A stretch of DNA of 64,000 bases, taken from NCBI GenBank assembly GCA_900770165.1, contig CAAGJJ010000184.1, positions 1 to 64,000 on the forward strand, given 5' to 3'. The DNA is from Clostridia bacterium. GTDB lineage: Bacteria > Bacillota > Clostridia > Oscillospirales > Acutalibacteraceae. A program made the position numbers and the translations under genes. The notes under the pieces were generated by a model. That model had not been told where the DNA came from. It did no database searches and worked only from the letters and a program-made list of their open reading frames with translations. Position 1 is the stretch's first letter; each line of letters starts with the position of its first letter. Shown here one piece after another: positions 33,866 through 42,809 of this stretch.

Positions 33866-35167
33866 GTGAAAGATAATTATTATGATTGTAATATGGAATG
33901 TATTTCTAGAGATTTGTTGAGACACATACAATCAAAAAAGTTTGTTAATATGATTAAAAATTGTTATAAATACATACCACTGTATAAAAAGCGATTAGAT
34001 AAATTAGGGATAGAACCTAGAGATATAAAGTCTATAGACGATATTTCTAAGCTACCATTTACATATAAAGAAGATCTTCGAGATAGTTATCCGTTTGGAA
34101 TGTTTGCTGTTCCTAAGGAAGAGTTAGTAAGAATTCATGCATCTTCAGGAACAACAGGAAAACAGACGGTGGTGGGTTATACAAAAAATGATATTAATAC
34201 CTGGGCTAATGCTACAGCTAGAGCTATTGTGGCAGCTGGAGGAACAAGGTCAGATTATGTTCATATATCGTATGGTTATGGATTATTTACTGGAGGGTTA
34301 GGTTTACACTATGGAGCTGAAAAATTGGGGGCAATAGCGGTGCCTGTTTCTACCGGTAATACAGAGCGTCAAATTACAATTATGCAAGATTATGGAACGA
34401 ATATACTTTGCTGTACGCCATCTTATGCTTTATATATTGGTGAAACAATGCAAGATATGGGTATTAGCTCAGAAACACTTAAATTAAAAGCAGGAATATT
34501 TGGTGCAGAAGCATGGACAGAAAATATGAGAAAACAAATAGAAAATATTCTTAATATAAAAGCTTATGATATATACGGTTTGTCTGAAATTACAGGGCCT
34601 GGTGTAGCATATGAATGTAAAGATCAAACTGGTATGCATATAAATGAGGATATGTTTTACCCTGAAGTTATTAATCCTGATACAGGAAAAAATCTCTCAG
34701 ATGGAGAGTATGGGGAACTTGTTTTTACTTGCATAGGAAAAGAAGCACTTCCACTTATTAGATATAGAACAAAAGATATTTGTAAAATTGAAAGAAAGCA
34801 GTGCTCTTGTGGAAGAACATTTATAAAAATGTCTAGAATTAAAGGAAGAACGGATGATATGCTTATTATTAGAGGGATAAATGTATTTCCGTCGCAAATA
34901 GAACATGTGCTATTGCCTTTTGGTATGAATACTAATTATAGAATTATTGTTGACAGAATTAATAATCTAGACAAGTTAGAAATTCAAATTGAAATGTCAG
35001 GCAGACTATTTTCTAACTCAGTTGGAAAAATAGAAGATATAGAAAGTAAAATTGCTCAAGCAATACAGTCTAACCTTAATATATCTGCTAAAATAAAACT
35101 ATTGGAACCTAAATCAATTCCGAGGGTAAATGGAAAGATTAAAAAAGTTATAGATAAAAGAATTTAA
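33866..35167 (+). CDS. phenylacetate-CoA ligase family enzyme
   Basis: The 433-residue adenylate-forming enzyme starts at a GTG behind GAGGTGG. It has the AMP-binding loop RIHASSGTTGKQTVVGYT (about residue 90), the YGLSEITGPGVAYEC motif, RYRTKD and the C-terminal GRTDDMLIIRGINVFPSQIE hinge. It activates an aryl acid, typically phenylacetate or indoleacetate, to its CoA thioester in anaerobic aromatic amino-acid metabolism. A broken ACT-domain gene follows, the usual partner. In the 438 bp upstream (33428-33865) I see only the leader element. Confidence 0.9.
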   Translation: MKDNYYDCNMECISRDLLRHIQSKKFVNMIKNCYKYIPLYKKRLDKLGIEPRDIKSIDDISKLPFTYKEDLRDSYPFGMFAVPKEELVRIHASSGTTGKQTVVGYTKNDINTWANATARAIVAAGGTRSDYVHISYGYGLFTGGLGLHYGAEKLGAIAVPVSTGNTERQITIMQDYGTNILCCTPSYALYIGETMQDMGISSETLKLKAGIFGAEAWTENMRKQIENILNIKAYDIYGLSEITGPGVAYECKDQTGMHINEDMFYPEVINPDTGKNLSDGEYGELVFTCIGKEALPLIRYRTKDICKIERKQCSCGRTFIKMSRIKGRTDDMLIIRGINVFPSQIEHVLLPFGMNTNYRIIVDRINNLDKLEIQIEMSGRLFSNSVGKIEDIESKIAQAIQSNLNISAKIKLLEPKSIPRVNGKIKKVIDKRI

Positions 35168-35183
35168 GATTCAATTTAATGTG

Positions 35184-35352
35184 ATGAATTTTTTGGAAAA
35201 TGAAGATATAGAAGCAGAGTGTATGTATGCATTTATTGAAAAAAGGCCGAGGGCTTATTGTTTTTAGAATTAAAGATAAAGACGAAGCATCAGAGATTTT
35301 TAGAAAAAATAATATTAAACTTTTAGCATCTAAACAAATATGCAACATATAA
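35184..35352 (+). pseudogene. frameshifted ACT-domain gene remnant
   Basis: From 35184 one frame reads ENEDIEAECMYAFIEKRPRAY and stops. After a one-base shift near 35265 the next frame reads VFRIKDKDEASEIFRKNNIK to a TAA at 35350. Together these match the C-terminal half of the ACT-domain protein often encoded beside PaaK. The N-terminal half is missing, so the gene is inactive. Confidence 0.65.
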
Positions 35353-35354
35353 AA

Positions 35355-35383
35355 AGCAGTAGGCAATTAGCCTACTGCTTGTG
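35355..35383 (+). terminator. intrinsic terminator after paaK-ACT
   Basis: AGCAGTAGGC (35355-35364) pairs with 35370-35379, a strong stem with only a short T-tract. Confidence 0.65.
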
Positions 35384-35465
35384 CTAGTTAAAAGAATAAT
35401 TTAAAATTTTTTACTTTTTGCATAAAAAATACAATAATATTTTTTTGTTAAAGGACATAATAATC

Positions 35466-35494
35466 TTGAATTTAATGTTATAATAGTCTATAAT
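35466..35494 (+). promoter_or_regulatory. sigma-A promoter for the EF-G-like gene
   Basis: TTGAAT (35466-35471) and TATAAT (35489-35494) are 17 bp apart. The leader is about 80 nt. Confidence 0.5.
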
Positions 35495-35578
35495 TATTCA
35501 CATATTTATATTATAAATTGTGCATTTTGAGCAATTATAAACGATTTTTAAAACTGGAATAGAAAGGAGTTGTTTTAA

Positions 35579-37636
35579 TTGAAACAATTTAGTGCGAAAG
35601 ATATTTTAAACATTGCATTAGCAGGACATGGAGGATCGGGAAAAACATCTTTAGCAGAATCTATGTTGTATTTATCTGGAGCTTCTAACAGGATGGGAAG
35701 TGTATATGAAGGAAACACAATTTGTGATTTCGATACAGAGGAAATTAAAAGGAAAACATCTATTTCAACATGTGTGGCTCCAATTGTATGGAAAAATAAA
35801 AAAATAAATTTAATAGATACCCCAGGCTTATTTGATTTTGAGGGTGGACTTAGAGAAGGACTTCGTGCTGCAGACTCTGTATTAATAACAGTTTCGGGAA
35901 AAGATGGTGTATGTGTTGGAACAGAAAAAGTAAATAAACTTGCAACTGAGAATAATCTTACTAAGATTTTTTTTGTTAATGGATTGTGCGATGAAAGTGC
36001 AAGATTTTATAGAGTATTTGAAGATCTTAAAGCTAAATTTGGGCCATCGGTGTGTCCTGTTGTGGTACCATTTATTGTAGATGGTAAAGCAGAGTGCTAT
36101 GTAAATATATTAGAATATAAAGCATATTCTTATTCTTCTGGTAAGATTGCAGAGGTTCCTATGCCAGATATGGGAGACAGGCTTAATGGACTTAGAACGG
36201 CAGTTTATGAAGCTGTAGCAGAAACAAGTGATGAAATGTTTGAAAAATATTTTTCTGGAGAAGCCTTCACCCCTGAAGAGGTAATAGTAGGAGTTAGCAA
36301 AGGGGTAAAAAATGGAACTATATCTCCTGTTTTTTGCGGCGATGCACATAATACATATGGAATAGAGCATCTTTTAAATGGCTTGATTTGGTTAGCACCA
36401 TCTGCTTTAGAGAGTATTGATGAACTTGCAGTAGATAGTAATGGTGAACCTGTTGAAATATTGGCTAATGAATCTGACCCTGCGTCGGCTATAGTTTTTA
36501 AAACAGTTTCCGATCCTTTTATAGGAAAACTTTCTTACTTTAAAGTCATTTCGGGAAAAATAAGTGCAGATACTCAGTTAATTAATATGAGGGTAGGAAA
36601 AAGTGAGCGTATTAATAAAGTACTTTCAATTTTAGGCAAAAAACAAGAAGAAATTCAATGTATTTTAGCAGGCGATATTGGAGCTGTAGCCAAACTTCAA
36701 GATGTTAAAACTGGAGATACTTTATGTTCTCCAGAAAGAAAAGTTACACTTAACCCGGTTGAATATCCTATTCCTTGTTTATCTATGGCTATATATCCAA
36801 AGGTTAAAGGGGAAGAAGATAAAATAGCTCAAGGTGTTTTAAAATTGGCAGAGGAGGATCCTACCATAATTTTTGAAACCAATACAGAGACGCATCAAAT
36901 GATTGTTTCTGGTTTGGGAGAGCAACATTTAGATGTTATAGTGTCTAAGTTGAAATCAAAATTTGGTGTCGAAGCTGAATTGAAGGTACCAGATGTTCCT
37001 TACAGGGAAACTATTCGTAAAAAAGTTAATGTACAAGGAAGACATAAAAAACAGACAGGTGGCCACGGACAATTTGGAGACGTATGGATTGAATTTGAAC
37101 CATGTGATAGTGAAAGTTTAATTTTTGAACAAAAAATCGTAGGCGGTGCTGTGCCCAAAGGATTTTTCCCTGCAGTTGAAAAAGGACTTAAAGAAGCTAT
37201 AAAAAAGGGACCTTTAGCAGGATATCCAATGGTAGGATTAAAGGCTACTTTATACGATGGCTCTTACCATCCTGTTGACTCTTCTGAAATGGCATTTAAA
37301 ACAGCAGCATGTTTAGCATATAAAAATGGAATGCCACAGGCAGATCCTATATTATTAGAGCCTATATCAAGTTTGAAAGCCACTATACCAGATAATAATA
37401 TGGGTGAAGTAATTGGGGAGATAACTAAACGAAGAGGGCGTGTGCTTGGGATGATCCCTACGCAAGATGGTATGCAGCAGATTGATGCTGAGGTTCCAGA
37501 GGCAGAAATGTTTGATTTTTCAACTTTTATAAGGCAATCTACACAAGGAAGAGGATCTTTTGAGATGAAGTTTGAAAGGTATGAAGAAGCCCCTTTTAAT
37601 ATTATGAAAACTGTAATTGAATGTAATAAAAACTAA
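35579..37636 (+). CDS. EF-G-like translation factor with degenerate GTPase motifs
   Basis: The 685-residue protein starts at a TTG behind AAAGGAG and has all five EF-G-type domains. The P-loop is GHGGSGKTSLAE. The G3 motif is DTPGLFDF, with Leu in place of the catalytic His of DTPGH. G4 reads VNGLCDE rather than NKMD. Domain IV (about 470-590) contains KKQTGGHGQFGDVWIEFEP, and domain V ends the protein. It belongs to the second EF-G-like family of anaerobes, not to the essential fusA of the ribosomal operon. GTP hydrolysis may be slow or altered; its cellular role is undefined. Confidence 0.88.
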   Translation: MKQFSAKDILNIALAGHGGSGKTSLAESMLYLSGASNRMGSVYEGNTICDFDTEEIKRKTSISTCVAPIVWKNKKINLIDTPGLFDFEGGLREGLRAADSVLITVSGKDGVCVGTEKVNKLATENNLTKIFFVNGLCDESARFYRVFEDLKAKFGPSVCPVVVPFIVDGKAECYVNILEYKAYSYSSGKIAEVPMPDMGDRLNGLRTAVYEAVAETSDEMFEKYFSGEAFTPEEVIVGVSKGVKNGTISPVFCGDAHNTYGIEHLLNGLIWLAPSALESIDELAVDSNGEPVEILANESDPASAIVFKTVSDPFIGKLSYFKVISGKISADTQLINMRVGKSERINKVLSILGKKQEEIQCILAGDIGAVAKLQDVKTGDTLCSPERKVTLNPVEYPIPCLSMAIYPKVKGEEDKIAQGVLKLAEEDPTIIFETNTETHQMIVSGLGEQHLDVIVSKLKSKFGVEAELKVPDVPYRETIRKKVNVQGRHKKQTGGHGQFGDVWIEFEPCDSESLIFEQKIVGGAVPKGFFPAVEKGLKEAIKKGPLAGYPMVGLKATLYDGSYHPVDSSEMAFKTAACLAYKNGMPQADPILLEPISSLKATIPDNNMGEVIGEITKRRGRVLGMIPTQDGMQQIDAEVPEAEMFDFSTFIRQSTQGRGSFEMKFERYEEAPFNIMKTVIECNKN

Positions 37637-37679
37637 AAATAACCCTTGATACTCTAATAGTATCAAGGGTTATTTTTAG
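37635..37679. terminator. bidirectional intrinsic terminator
   Basis: AAAAATAACCCTTGATACT (37635-37653) pairs perfectly with 37659-37677. It serves the EF-G-like gene and, on the other strand, the htrA operon. Confidence 0.85.
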
Positions 37680-38930
37680 TTATTCATCTGCAATAAGAGT
37701 TATATTAACATCAAATGTTTTACTATTTGAAAATAGAACATTTTCAGTTCTAAATATAGTTAAAGTAACAATATCTCCAGCACTGTATTTTTGAAGTTCT
37801 AAGTATAATGTGCCAAATGAAGTAATTTCTACGCCGTTTATTTTTGTTATTATATCGTTAATTTTTATATCTTTATTAACAAAATCGCTTTGCTCAGATA
37901 TACTTGAAATAACTATGCCTTGAGGGGTTCCATTACTTTTTGCCTGAGCTTCAGTTACTTCTTTACCCATTATTCCTAGTTTAACTCTATTAGATACATA
38001 TCCTTGTTTGATAAGGTCGTCTATTATTGGTTTAACAGAGGTGGAAGGTATAGCAAAACACATTCCTTCGTAGCTAGTGGATACAATTTTTGAAGAATTT
38101 ATTCCAATTACCTGGCCGTGCATATTAAGGAGTGCTCCGCCTGAACTTCCTGGGTTTATAGCAGCGTCAGTTTGTATATATTTTGTTGTTGTGTTTGAAG
38201 GAGATACAGTACGATTAATTGCTGATACTATACCTTTGGTTAGTGAATTTGAAAAATCAATTCCTCCGGGATTTCCTATAGATAATACAGATGCTCCAAC
38301 ATACAATTGGTCGGAATTCCCAAATACTGCAGGTTTTAATCCTTCTGCGTCTACTTTTATTACAGCAAGATCTGTTCTGTTATCGAGTCCAACTATTTTT
38401 GCTGTGTATATCGTGCCATCTGTAGTAGTAACTTTGACATTTTTAGTTAATACGTGTGCATTTGTTATTATATAGCCATCTTGGCTAATTATAACGCCAG
38501 AACCTTGATTACCTGATGTTCCTGAATTATCGCTTGCGCTTATAAATACAATAGATGGTGATACATTTGAAAAGATTTGTTGAGCTGGTTGCTCTGCCTG
38601 ATTTTCAGGAATGTTTTCTATTGTAAGCGTTGGTCCGTTTGGATCACAAAATTCAGATTTAGGTGTTTCACTGCTATCTTTGGAATAAGGTATTTCAGAT
38701 TTTATATTATTTTCATAATTACCTATTTTATCAATATTTTTTACTATTGTAGTACAAATAATTGTTATTAATGAGACCACAAGAACAGTGAATACGGATA
38801 TAATAGATATTAAAAATATTTTTAAATTTTTGTCTATTTTATCTTTTGGTTTATTGCTATATGGATTTTGCTGGGTCCCATTATTGGGAATTTGATTACA
38901 AATGTTTTGATTAGGGTTATTTTCGTTCAT
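37680..38930 (-). CDS. htrA: membrane-anchored HtrA/DegP serine protease
   Basis: The 416-residue protein has a proline/asparagine-rich cytoplasmic tail and one transmembrane helix (about 38-65). A trypsin-like domain follows with His in IITNAHVLT, Asp in NRTDLAVIKVD and Ser in INPGSSGGAL, then one PDZ domain (about 320-410: IVISSISEQSDF, DIITKINGVEI). It degrades misfolded proteins outside the membrane. Its start overlaps the stop of the histidine kinase gene by 4 bp, so it is the last gene of a regulator-kinase-protease operon, reminiscent of CssRS control of htrA in Bacillus. Confidence 0.94.
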   Translation of the reverse strand: MNENNPNQNICNQIPNNGTQQNPYSNKPKDKIDKNLKIFLISIISVFTVLVVSLITIICTTIVKNIDKIGNYENNIKSEIPYSKDSSETPKSEFCDPNGPTLTIENIPENQAEQPAQQIFSNVSPSIVFISASDNSGTSGNQGSGVIISQDGYIITNAHVLTKNVKVTTTDGTIYTAKIVGLDNRTDLAVIKVDAEGLKPAVFGNSDQLYVGASVLSIGNPGGIDFSNSLTKGIVSAINRTVSPSNTTTKYIQTDAAINPGSSGGALLNMHGQVIGINSSKIVSTSYEGMCFAIPSTSVKPIIDDLIKQGYVSNRVKLGIMGKEVTEAQAKSNGTPQGIVISSISEQSDFVNKDIKINDIITKINGVEITSFGTLYLELQKYSAGDIVTLTIFRTENVLFSNSKTFDVNITLIADE

Positions 38931-40426
38931 CGCATAGTCTCCTTGAAAAGTTTATCTGAGGTATGTTTACTTTTATTATAAGGTATATAGAATTCAAATG
39001 TACAATATTCACCTTCAACACTATCAACTGAAATAGTTCCGTTATGAAGTTCAACTATTGTTTTTACAATATATAAACCTAAGCCCATACCATTTTTATC
39101 TTGACTTCTCGATTTGTCTGTTTTATAAAATCTATCGAATATAAATTTAAGGTCACCTTTAGAAATTCCTTGGCCACTATTTTTTATAGAAACAAAAACG
39201 TTATTTTTATGAGTAACAATTTTAACTTCTATATAACCATTTTCGTTTGTAAATTTAACGGCATTTTCAATTAGGTTATATATTACCTGATGAATCATAT
39301 CAGGGTCACCGTCTATAAATGCTGGTTTTGAGTCTTCAAGGCCACGGATTTCTATACTTTTTTCTTCAATTTTTGCTTCAAATGATAATAGAGACTTGAA
39401 AACTATTTCGGATATATCGAAATGCTGATAATTTAGTTTTAATCCACCACTGTCTATTCTGGAAAGATTAAGCATGGTTGTTACTAAACGTGAAAGTCTT
39501 TTTATTTCAGTAGCAACAATATTTAAATAATGCATAATTTTTGTTTCTGGAATTGTACCATCTAATATTCCATCAATAAACCCTGAAATTGTGGTCATAG
39601 GAGTCTTTAATTCGTGAGATACGTTTGCAATAAAGCTTCTTCTTGTATCTTCAGACTTAGATAGTGAATCAGCCATATTATTAAATGCTATTGATAATTG
39701 ACCTATTTCATCGGTCCTTCGGACATGAACTCTCTTGGAAAAATCACCTTTAGCAAACCGTTTGGCTGCTTCGGACATTTCACTTAAAGGTTTTACTAAA
39801 TTATATGATAAAATCCACATTATAAAGAATGATATACCAAAAGCAAGCAAAGATGCAAGTATAAGCATATTGAAAACATTATTTCTAAATACAGATATAT
39901 ATCCTGCGTCGGTTGAGATGAAAACAACTCCTAAAGGTGTATCGCCATCTTTTGTATTCATTATAACAGGAATTGCTACAATATAGCAATCATAATCGTA
40001 AATTCCAAGATCTGTAATACCTGTGTATTCGTCTGATAATGCCTTATTAATTATATCTGGAGGGATTTTATTAGAATAATGTTTACACTGTGAACCTTCA
40101 CAACATAAGAGGGTTTCACCTTCGGTGTTTGTAACAAATATATCTGAATCTATGTTAGATGAAAGTATGGATATAATACCATGAGTTAAGCTATTATCTA
40201 TAATAAATAAACTGTTATTAATTACTTTACTATTATTTGCTATAAGTCCTGAAACAGCCTTAGCATTTACGTGTAAAAGATCGTGTTTTTCTTCTTCCCA
40301 ATATTTAGAAATAGACATTAAAAGAGTTCCACCAAGGGTAATAAAACTTGTTATTAAAATAACAGTCGTTGTAAACAAATATTGCTTAAACAATGTTTTT
40401 TTAAATAATGTGCTTTTAAATACCAT
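38927..40426 (-). CDS. sensor histidine kinase
   Basis: The 499-residue protein has two transmembrane helices (about 12-36 and 185-210) flanking an extracytoplasmic sensor domain of about 150 residues. HAMP (about 208-262), the dimerisation domain with phospho-acceptor His in FIANVSHELKTPMTTI, and an ATPase domain (N-box IYNLIENAVKFT, G-box KNGMGLGLYIVKT) follow. Two cysteines in the sensor (LLCCEG) could be redox-active. It starts 2 bp after the response regulator and overlaps htrA by 4 bp, which suggests an envelope-stress signal. Confidence 0.95.
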   Translation of the reverse strand: MVFKSTLFKKTLFKQYLFTTTVILITSFITLGGTLLMSISKYWEEEKHDLLHVNAKAVSGLIANNSKVINNSLFIIDNSLTHGIISILSSNIDSDIFVTNTEGETLLCCEGSQCKHYSNKIPPDIINKALSDEYTGITDLGIYDYDCYIVAIPVIMNTKDGDTPLGVVFISTDAGYISVFRNNVFNMLILASLLAFGISFFIMWILSYNLVKPLSEMSEAAKRFAKGDFSKRVHVRRTDEIGQLSIAFNNMADSLSKSEDTRRSFIANVSHELKTPMTTISGFIDGILDGTIPETKIMHYLNIVATEIKRLSRLVTTMLNLSRIDSGGLKLNYQHFDISEIVFKSLLSFEAKIEEKSIEIRGLEDSKPAFIDGDPDMIHQVIYNLIENAVKFTNENGYIEVKIVTHKNNVFVSIKNSGQGISKGDLKFIFDRFYKTDKSRSQDKNGMGLGLYIVKTIVELHNGTISVDSVEGEYCTFEFYIPYNKSKHTSDKLFKETMR

Positions 40427-40428
40427 TG

Positions 40429-41112
40429 TTACTCTTTCACCTCAAATTTATACCCTACACCCCAAACGGTTTTAAGAGCCCATTTATCGGAAATACCTTC
40501 TAATTTTTCCCTTAACCTTTTAACATGTACGTCAACGGTACGAGAGTCGCCATAATAGTCAAACCCCCAGACTTCGTCGAGCAACTGGTCACGTGTGAAT
40601 ACACGATTTGGATTATTTGCAAGATGATAAATAAGTTCCATTTCTTTTGGAGGAGCGTCAACTTTTACTCCGTTTACACGCAATTCATAGTTCACTAAGT
40701 TTATTGAAAGTTTATCATATTCTACTTTTTTATCTTCAGAAGATTTAGTTTCGCCTGTTCTTCTAAGAACAGCTTTAATTCGAGCAACGACTTCTTTAGC
40801 TTCAAATGGTTTTACTATGTAATCATCAGCGCCAAGTTCAAGGCCTAAAACTTTATCGAAGACTTCTCCTTTAGCACTTAACATTATTATAGGACATTCT
40901 GATTCTTTTCTAATTTCTCTACATACTTGCCAACCATCTAATTCAGGAAGCATAATATCAAGTAAAATAAGTTCGGGTTTTTCATCTTTAAATACTTTTA
41001 TAGCTTGTTTTCCGTTATTTGCTATAACAACGGTATATCCTTCTTTTTCTAAATATAATCTTAAGAGTTCACATATGTTATTATCATCGTCAACAACGAG
41101 TATTTTTGACAT
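40429..41112 (-). CDS. OmpR/PhoB family response regulator
   Basis: The start at 41112 is preferred (GGAGA 8-9 bp upstream), giving 227 residues. The receiver domain has acidic residues DDD near 8-10, the phospho-acceptor Asp in LILLDIMLPELDGW, and Lys in YIVKPFEAKE. A C-terminal winged helix (about 130-225) contains FTRDQLLDEVWGFDYYGDSR and VDVHVKRLREKL. It is first in the operon with the histidine kinase and HtrA and probably autoregulates it. No direct repeats stand out in the 290-bp upstream gap. Confidence 0.95.
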   Translation of the reverse strand: MSKILVVDDDNNICELLRLYLEKEGYTVVIANNGKQAIKVFKDEKPELILLDIMLPELDGWQVCREIRKESECPIIMLSAKGEVFDKVLGLELGADDYIVKPFEAKEVVARIKAVLRRTGETKSSEDKKVEYDKLSINLVNYELRVNGVKVDAPPKEMELIYHLANNPNRVFTRDQLLDEVWGFDYYGDSRTVDVHVKRLREKLEGISDKWALKTVWGVGYKFEVKE

Positions 41113-41404
41113 AATATAAGTCTCCATTCTTAATTTTATAATTTGTTAATCTAAATGGTGCATTTTGTTTATTATATTTGTTTATTATATAGAATAATTA
41201 TTAAATTTTTATGAATATTAAATCGAGATATGCTGTACTAATAAATGCTTTTTATAAAGGTGGTCTACCTCTTGGAAAATTGTTTTTAATTTAGCTTACA
41301 TTTATAAGAATAACTCTAAAATTAATTGATAATAATATATATTAGGTAAAAAATTTATTTGTAAAAAGAGTTTCTATGCAGTTAATTTTAGGAGGTGTAG
41401 GGTA

Positions 41405-41761
41405 TTGGAGTATGTTAAAGCCTTTGTTGTTGGAGGTCTTATTTGTGTAATAGGCCAGATTCTTATTGATAAAACAAAGTTAACTCCAGCAAGAATTTTA
41501 GTTTTGTTTGTAACTCTTGGAGTTGCATTAACTGCAGTTGGCCTTTATGAACCTATTGTAGAATTTGCTGGTGCTGGTGCAACTGTTCCATTAACTGGAT
41601 TTGGTTATACAATGGCAAAGGGAACTATGGAAGCAGTAAGAGAAAAAGGACTAATGGGTGTTTTAACAGGTGGAGTAATATCAGCAGCGGCGGGCATTGC
41701 AGCAGCAATACTTTTTGGCTATATAGCAGCGTTAGTTTCTAAGTCTAGCGATAAATCATAA
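41405..41761 (+). CDS. spoVAE: stage V sporulation protein AE
   Basis: The 118-residue membrane protein starts at a TTG behind AGGAGGTG. It has about four helices and the SpoVAE signatures FVVGGLICVIGQILID, PARILV and VPLTGFGYTMAKG. SpoVA proteins form the channel that moves dipicolinic acid into the forespore and out during germination. SpoVAC and SpoVAD, normally adjacent, are absent here: the gene is flanked by an intergenic gap and a terminator. Confidence 0.92.
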   Translation: MEYVKAFVVGGLICVIGQILIDKTKLTPARILVLFVTLGVALTAVGLYEPIVEFAGAGATVPLTGFGYTMAKGTMEAVREKGLMGVLTGGVISAAAGIAAAILFGYIAALVSKSSDKS

Positions 41762-41773
41762 TTATTTTATATT

Positions 41774-41812
41774 AAAACAGGAACTAGGTTTAATTTAGTT
41801 CCTGTTTTTATA
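41774..41812 (+). terminator. intrinsic terminator after spoVAE
   Basis: AAAACAGGAACTA (41774-41786) pairs with 41796-41808 and is followed by TTATAT. Confidence 0.75.
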
Positions 41813-41858
41813 TACTTGTTAAAAATAAAGTTATACATCATTTATTAATATGAGTAGC

Positions 41859-42731
41859 TTATTTCTCGGAACCTATAAAAAATAGTGCTACGGTCCCTGG
41901 ACCGGAATGTGAGCCTACAATAGGTCCTATATAATTCATGTGTATTTTTTTAGGAGAAAGAGATTTTTGTATTTGTTTTTTAACGTATTCAGCATCTTCT
42001 AAACAATCTCCATGGCTTATAAATATAACCTGATCTTTTGCATTCAGTGCAGTTTTTTCCATGTGGTTTACTAATGAGTCGAGAGATTGCCGTCTGCCTC
42101 TTATTTTTTCAACAGGAATAAGTCTACCTTCTTTATCAACATGTAGAACAGGCTTAATATTTAACATAGTTCCAAAAACAGCTGCTGCTTGAGAAACTCT
42201 TCCACCTCTTTTAAGATAAAATAAATCGTTAACAGTAAACCAATGGCACAAATTATCTCGAGCTTCAGTAACCCACTCTGCAAGTTCATCTATTGTTAAG
42301 CCATCTTTTTTCTTTTCAGCAGCATTATAAACTAGAAGTCCCATTCCCATTGATGCACATTTAGAATCGACAACAATTACTTTATTATCTTTATACACTT
42401 TTTCTAGTTCTTTAACTGCAGAGCATGCAGAACTGTATGTTCCACTTAGTGCTGAAGAAAAACTAATATATAGAACGTCTTTATTTTCTTTTAAATATTT
42501 TTCAAAATATTCAATAAACATTCCCATACTTATTTGCATAGTTTTCGATGTTTTACCATCTCGAAGACTTTGGTAAAAAATTCTTTCATTTAATTCATGT
42601 GAATCTGGATAATGGTGATATGTGATTTCATCCATAATAAAATCCATAGGAAGAACATCTATACCTAAATATTCTACGAGTTCTGGAGTTAGGTCCGATG
42701 TTGAATCGGTTATTATACAATAGTCTGTCAT
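41859..42731 (-). CDS. DegV family fatty-acid-binding protein
   Basis: The 290-residue protein has the DegV start (IITDSTSDLTPELVEYL), the YISFSSALSGTYSSA loop, the VVDSKCASMGMGLLV segment and a SHSGPGTVALFFIG end. DegV/FakB proteins bind an acyl chain and, with FakA, feed host or medium fatty acids into phospholipids. No fakA is in the window. The start has GGAGGAT upstream. Confidence 0.92.
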   Translation of the reverse strand: MTDYCIITDSTSDLTPELVEYLGIDVLPMDFIMDEITYHHYPDSHELNERIFYQSLRDGKTSKTMQISMGMFIEYFEKYLKENKDVLYISFSSALSGTYSSACSAVKELEKVYKDNKVIVVDSKCASMGMGLLVYNAAEKKKDGLTIDELAEWVTEARDNLCHWFTVNDLFYLKRGGRVSQAAAVFGTMLNIKPVLHVDKEGRLIPVEKIRGRRQSLDSLVNHMEKTALNAKDQVIFISHGDCLEDAEYVKKQIQKSLSPKKIHMNYIGPIVGSHSGPGTVALFFIGSEK

Positions 42732-42809
42732 TTTTTCAAAATCCTCCGTGGTTTAATTAGTTTGCAAAATGGATTATATCATTATTTAAATATACTAACA
42801 AGTAATTAC

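Noticed and set aside
41308..41334. Forespore sigma-G promoter for spoVAE (GAATA and GATAATA)
   Set aside because: The spacer is about 15 bp, too short, and the -10 match is imperfect.
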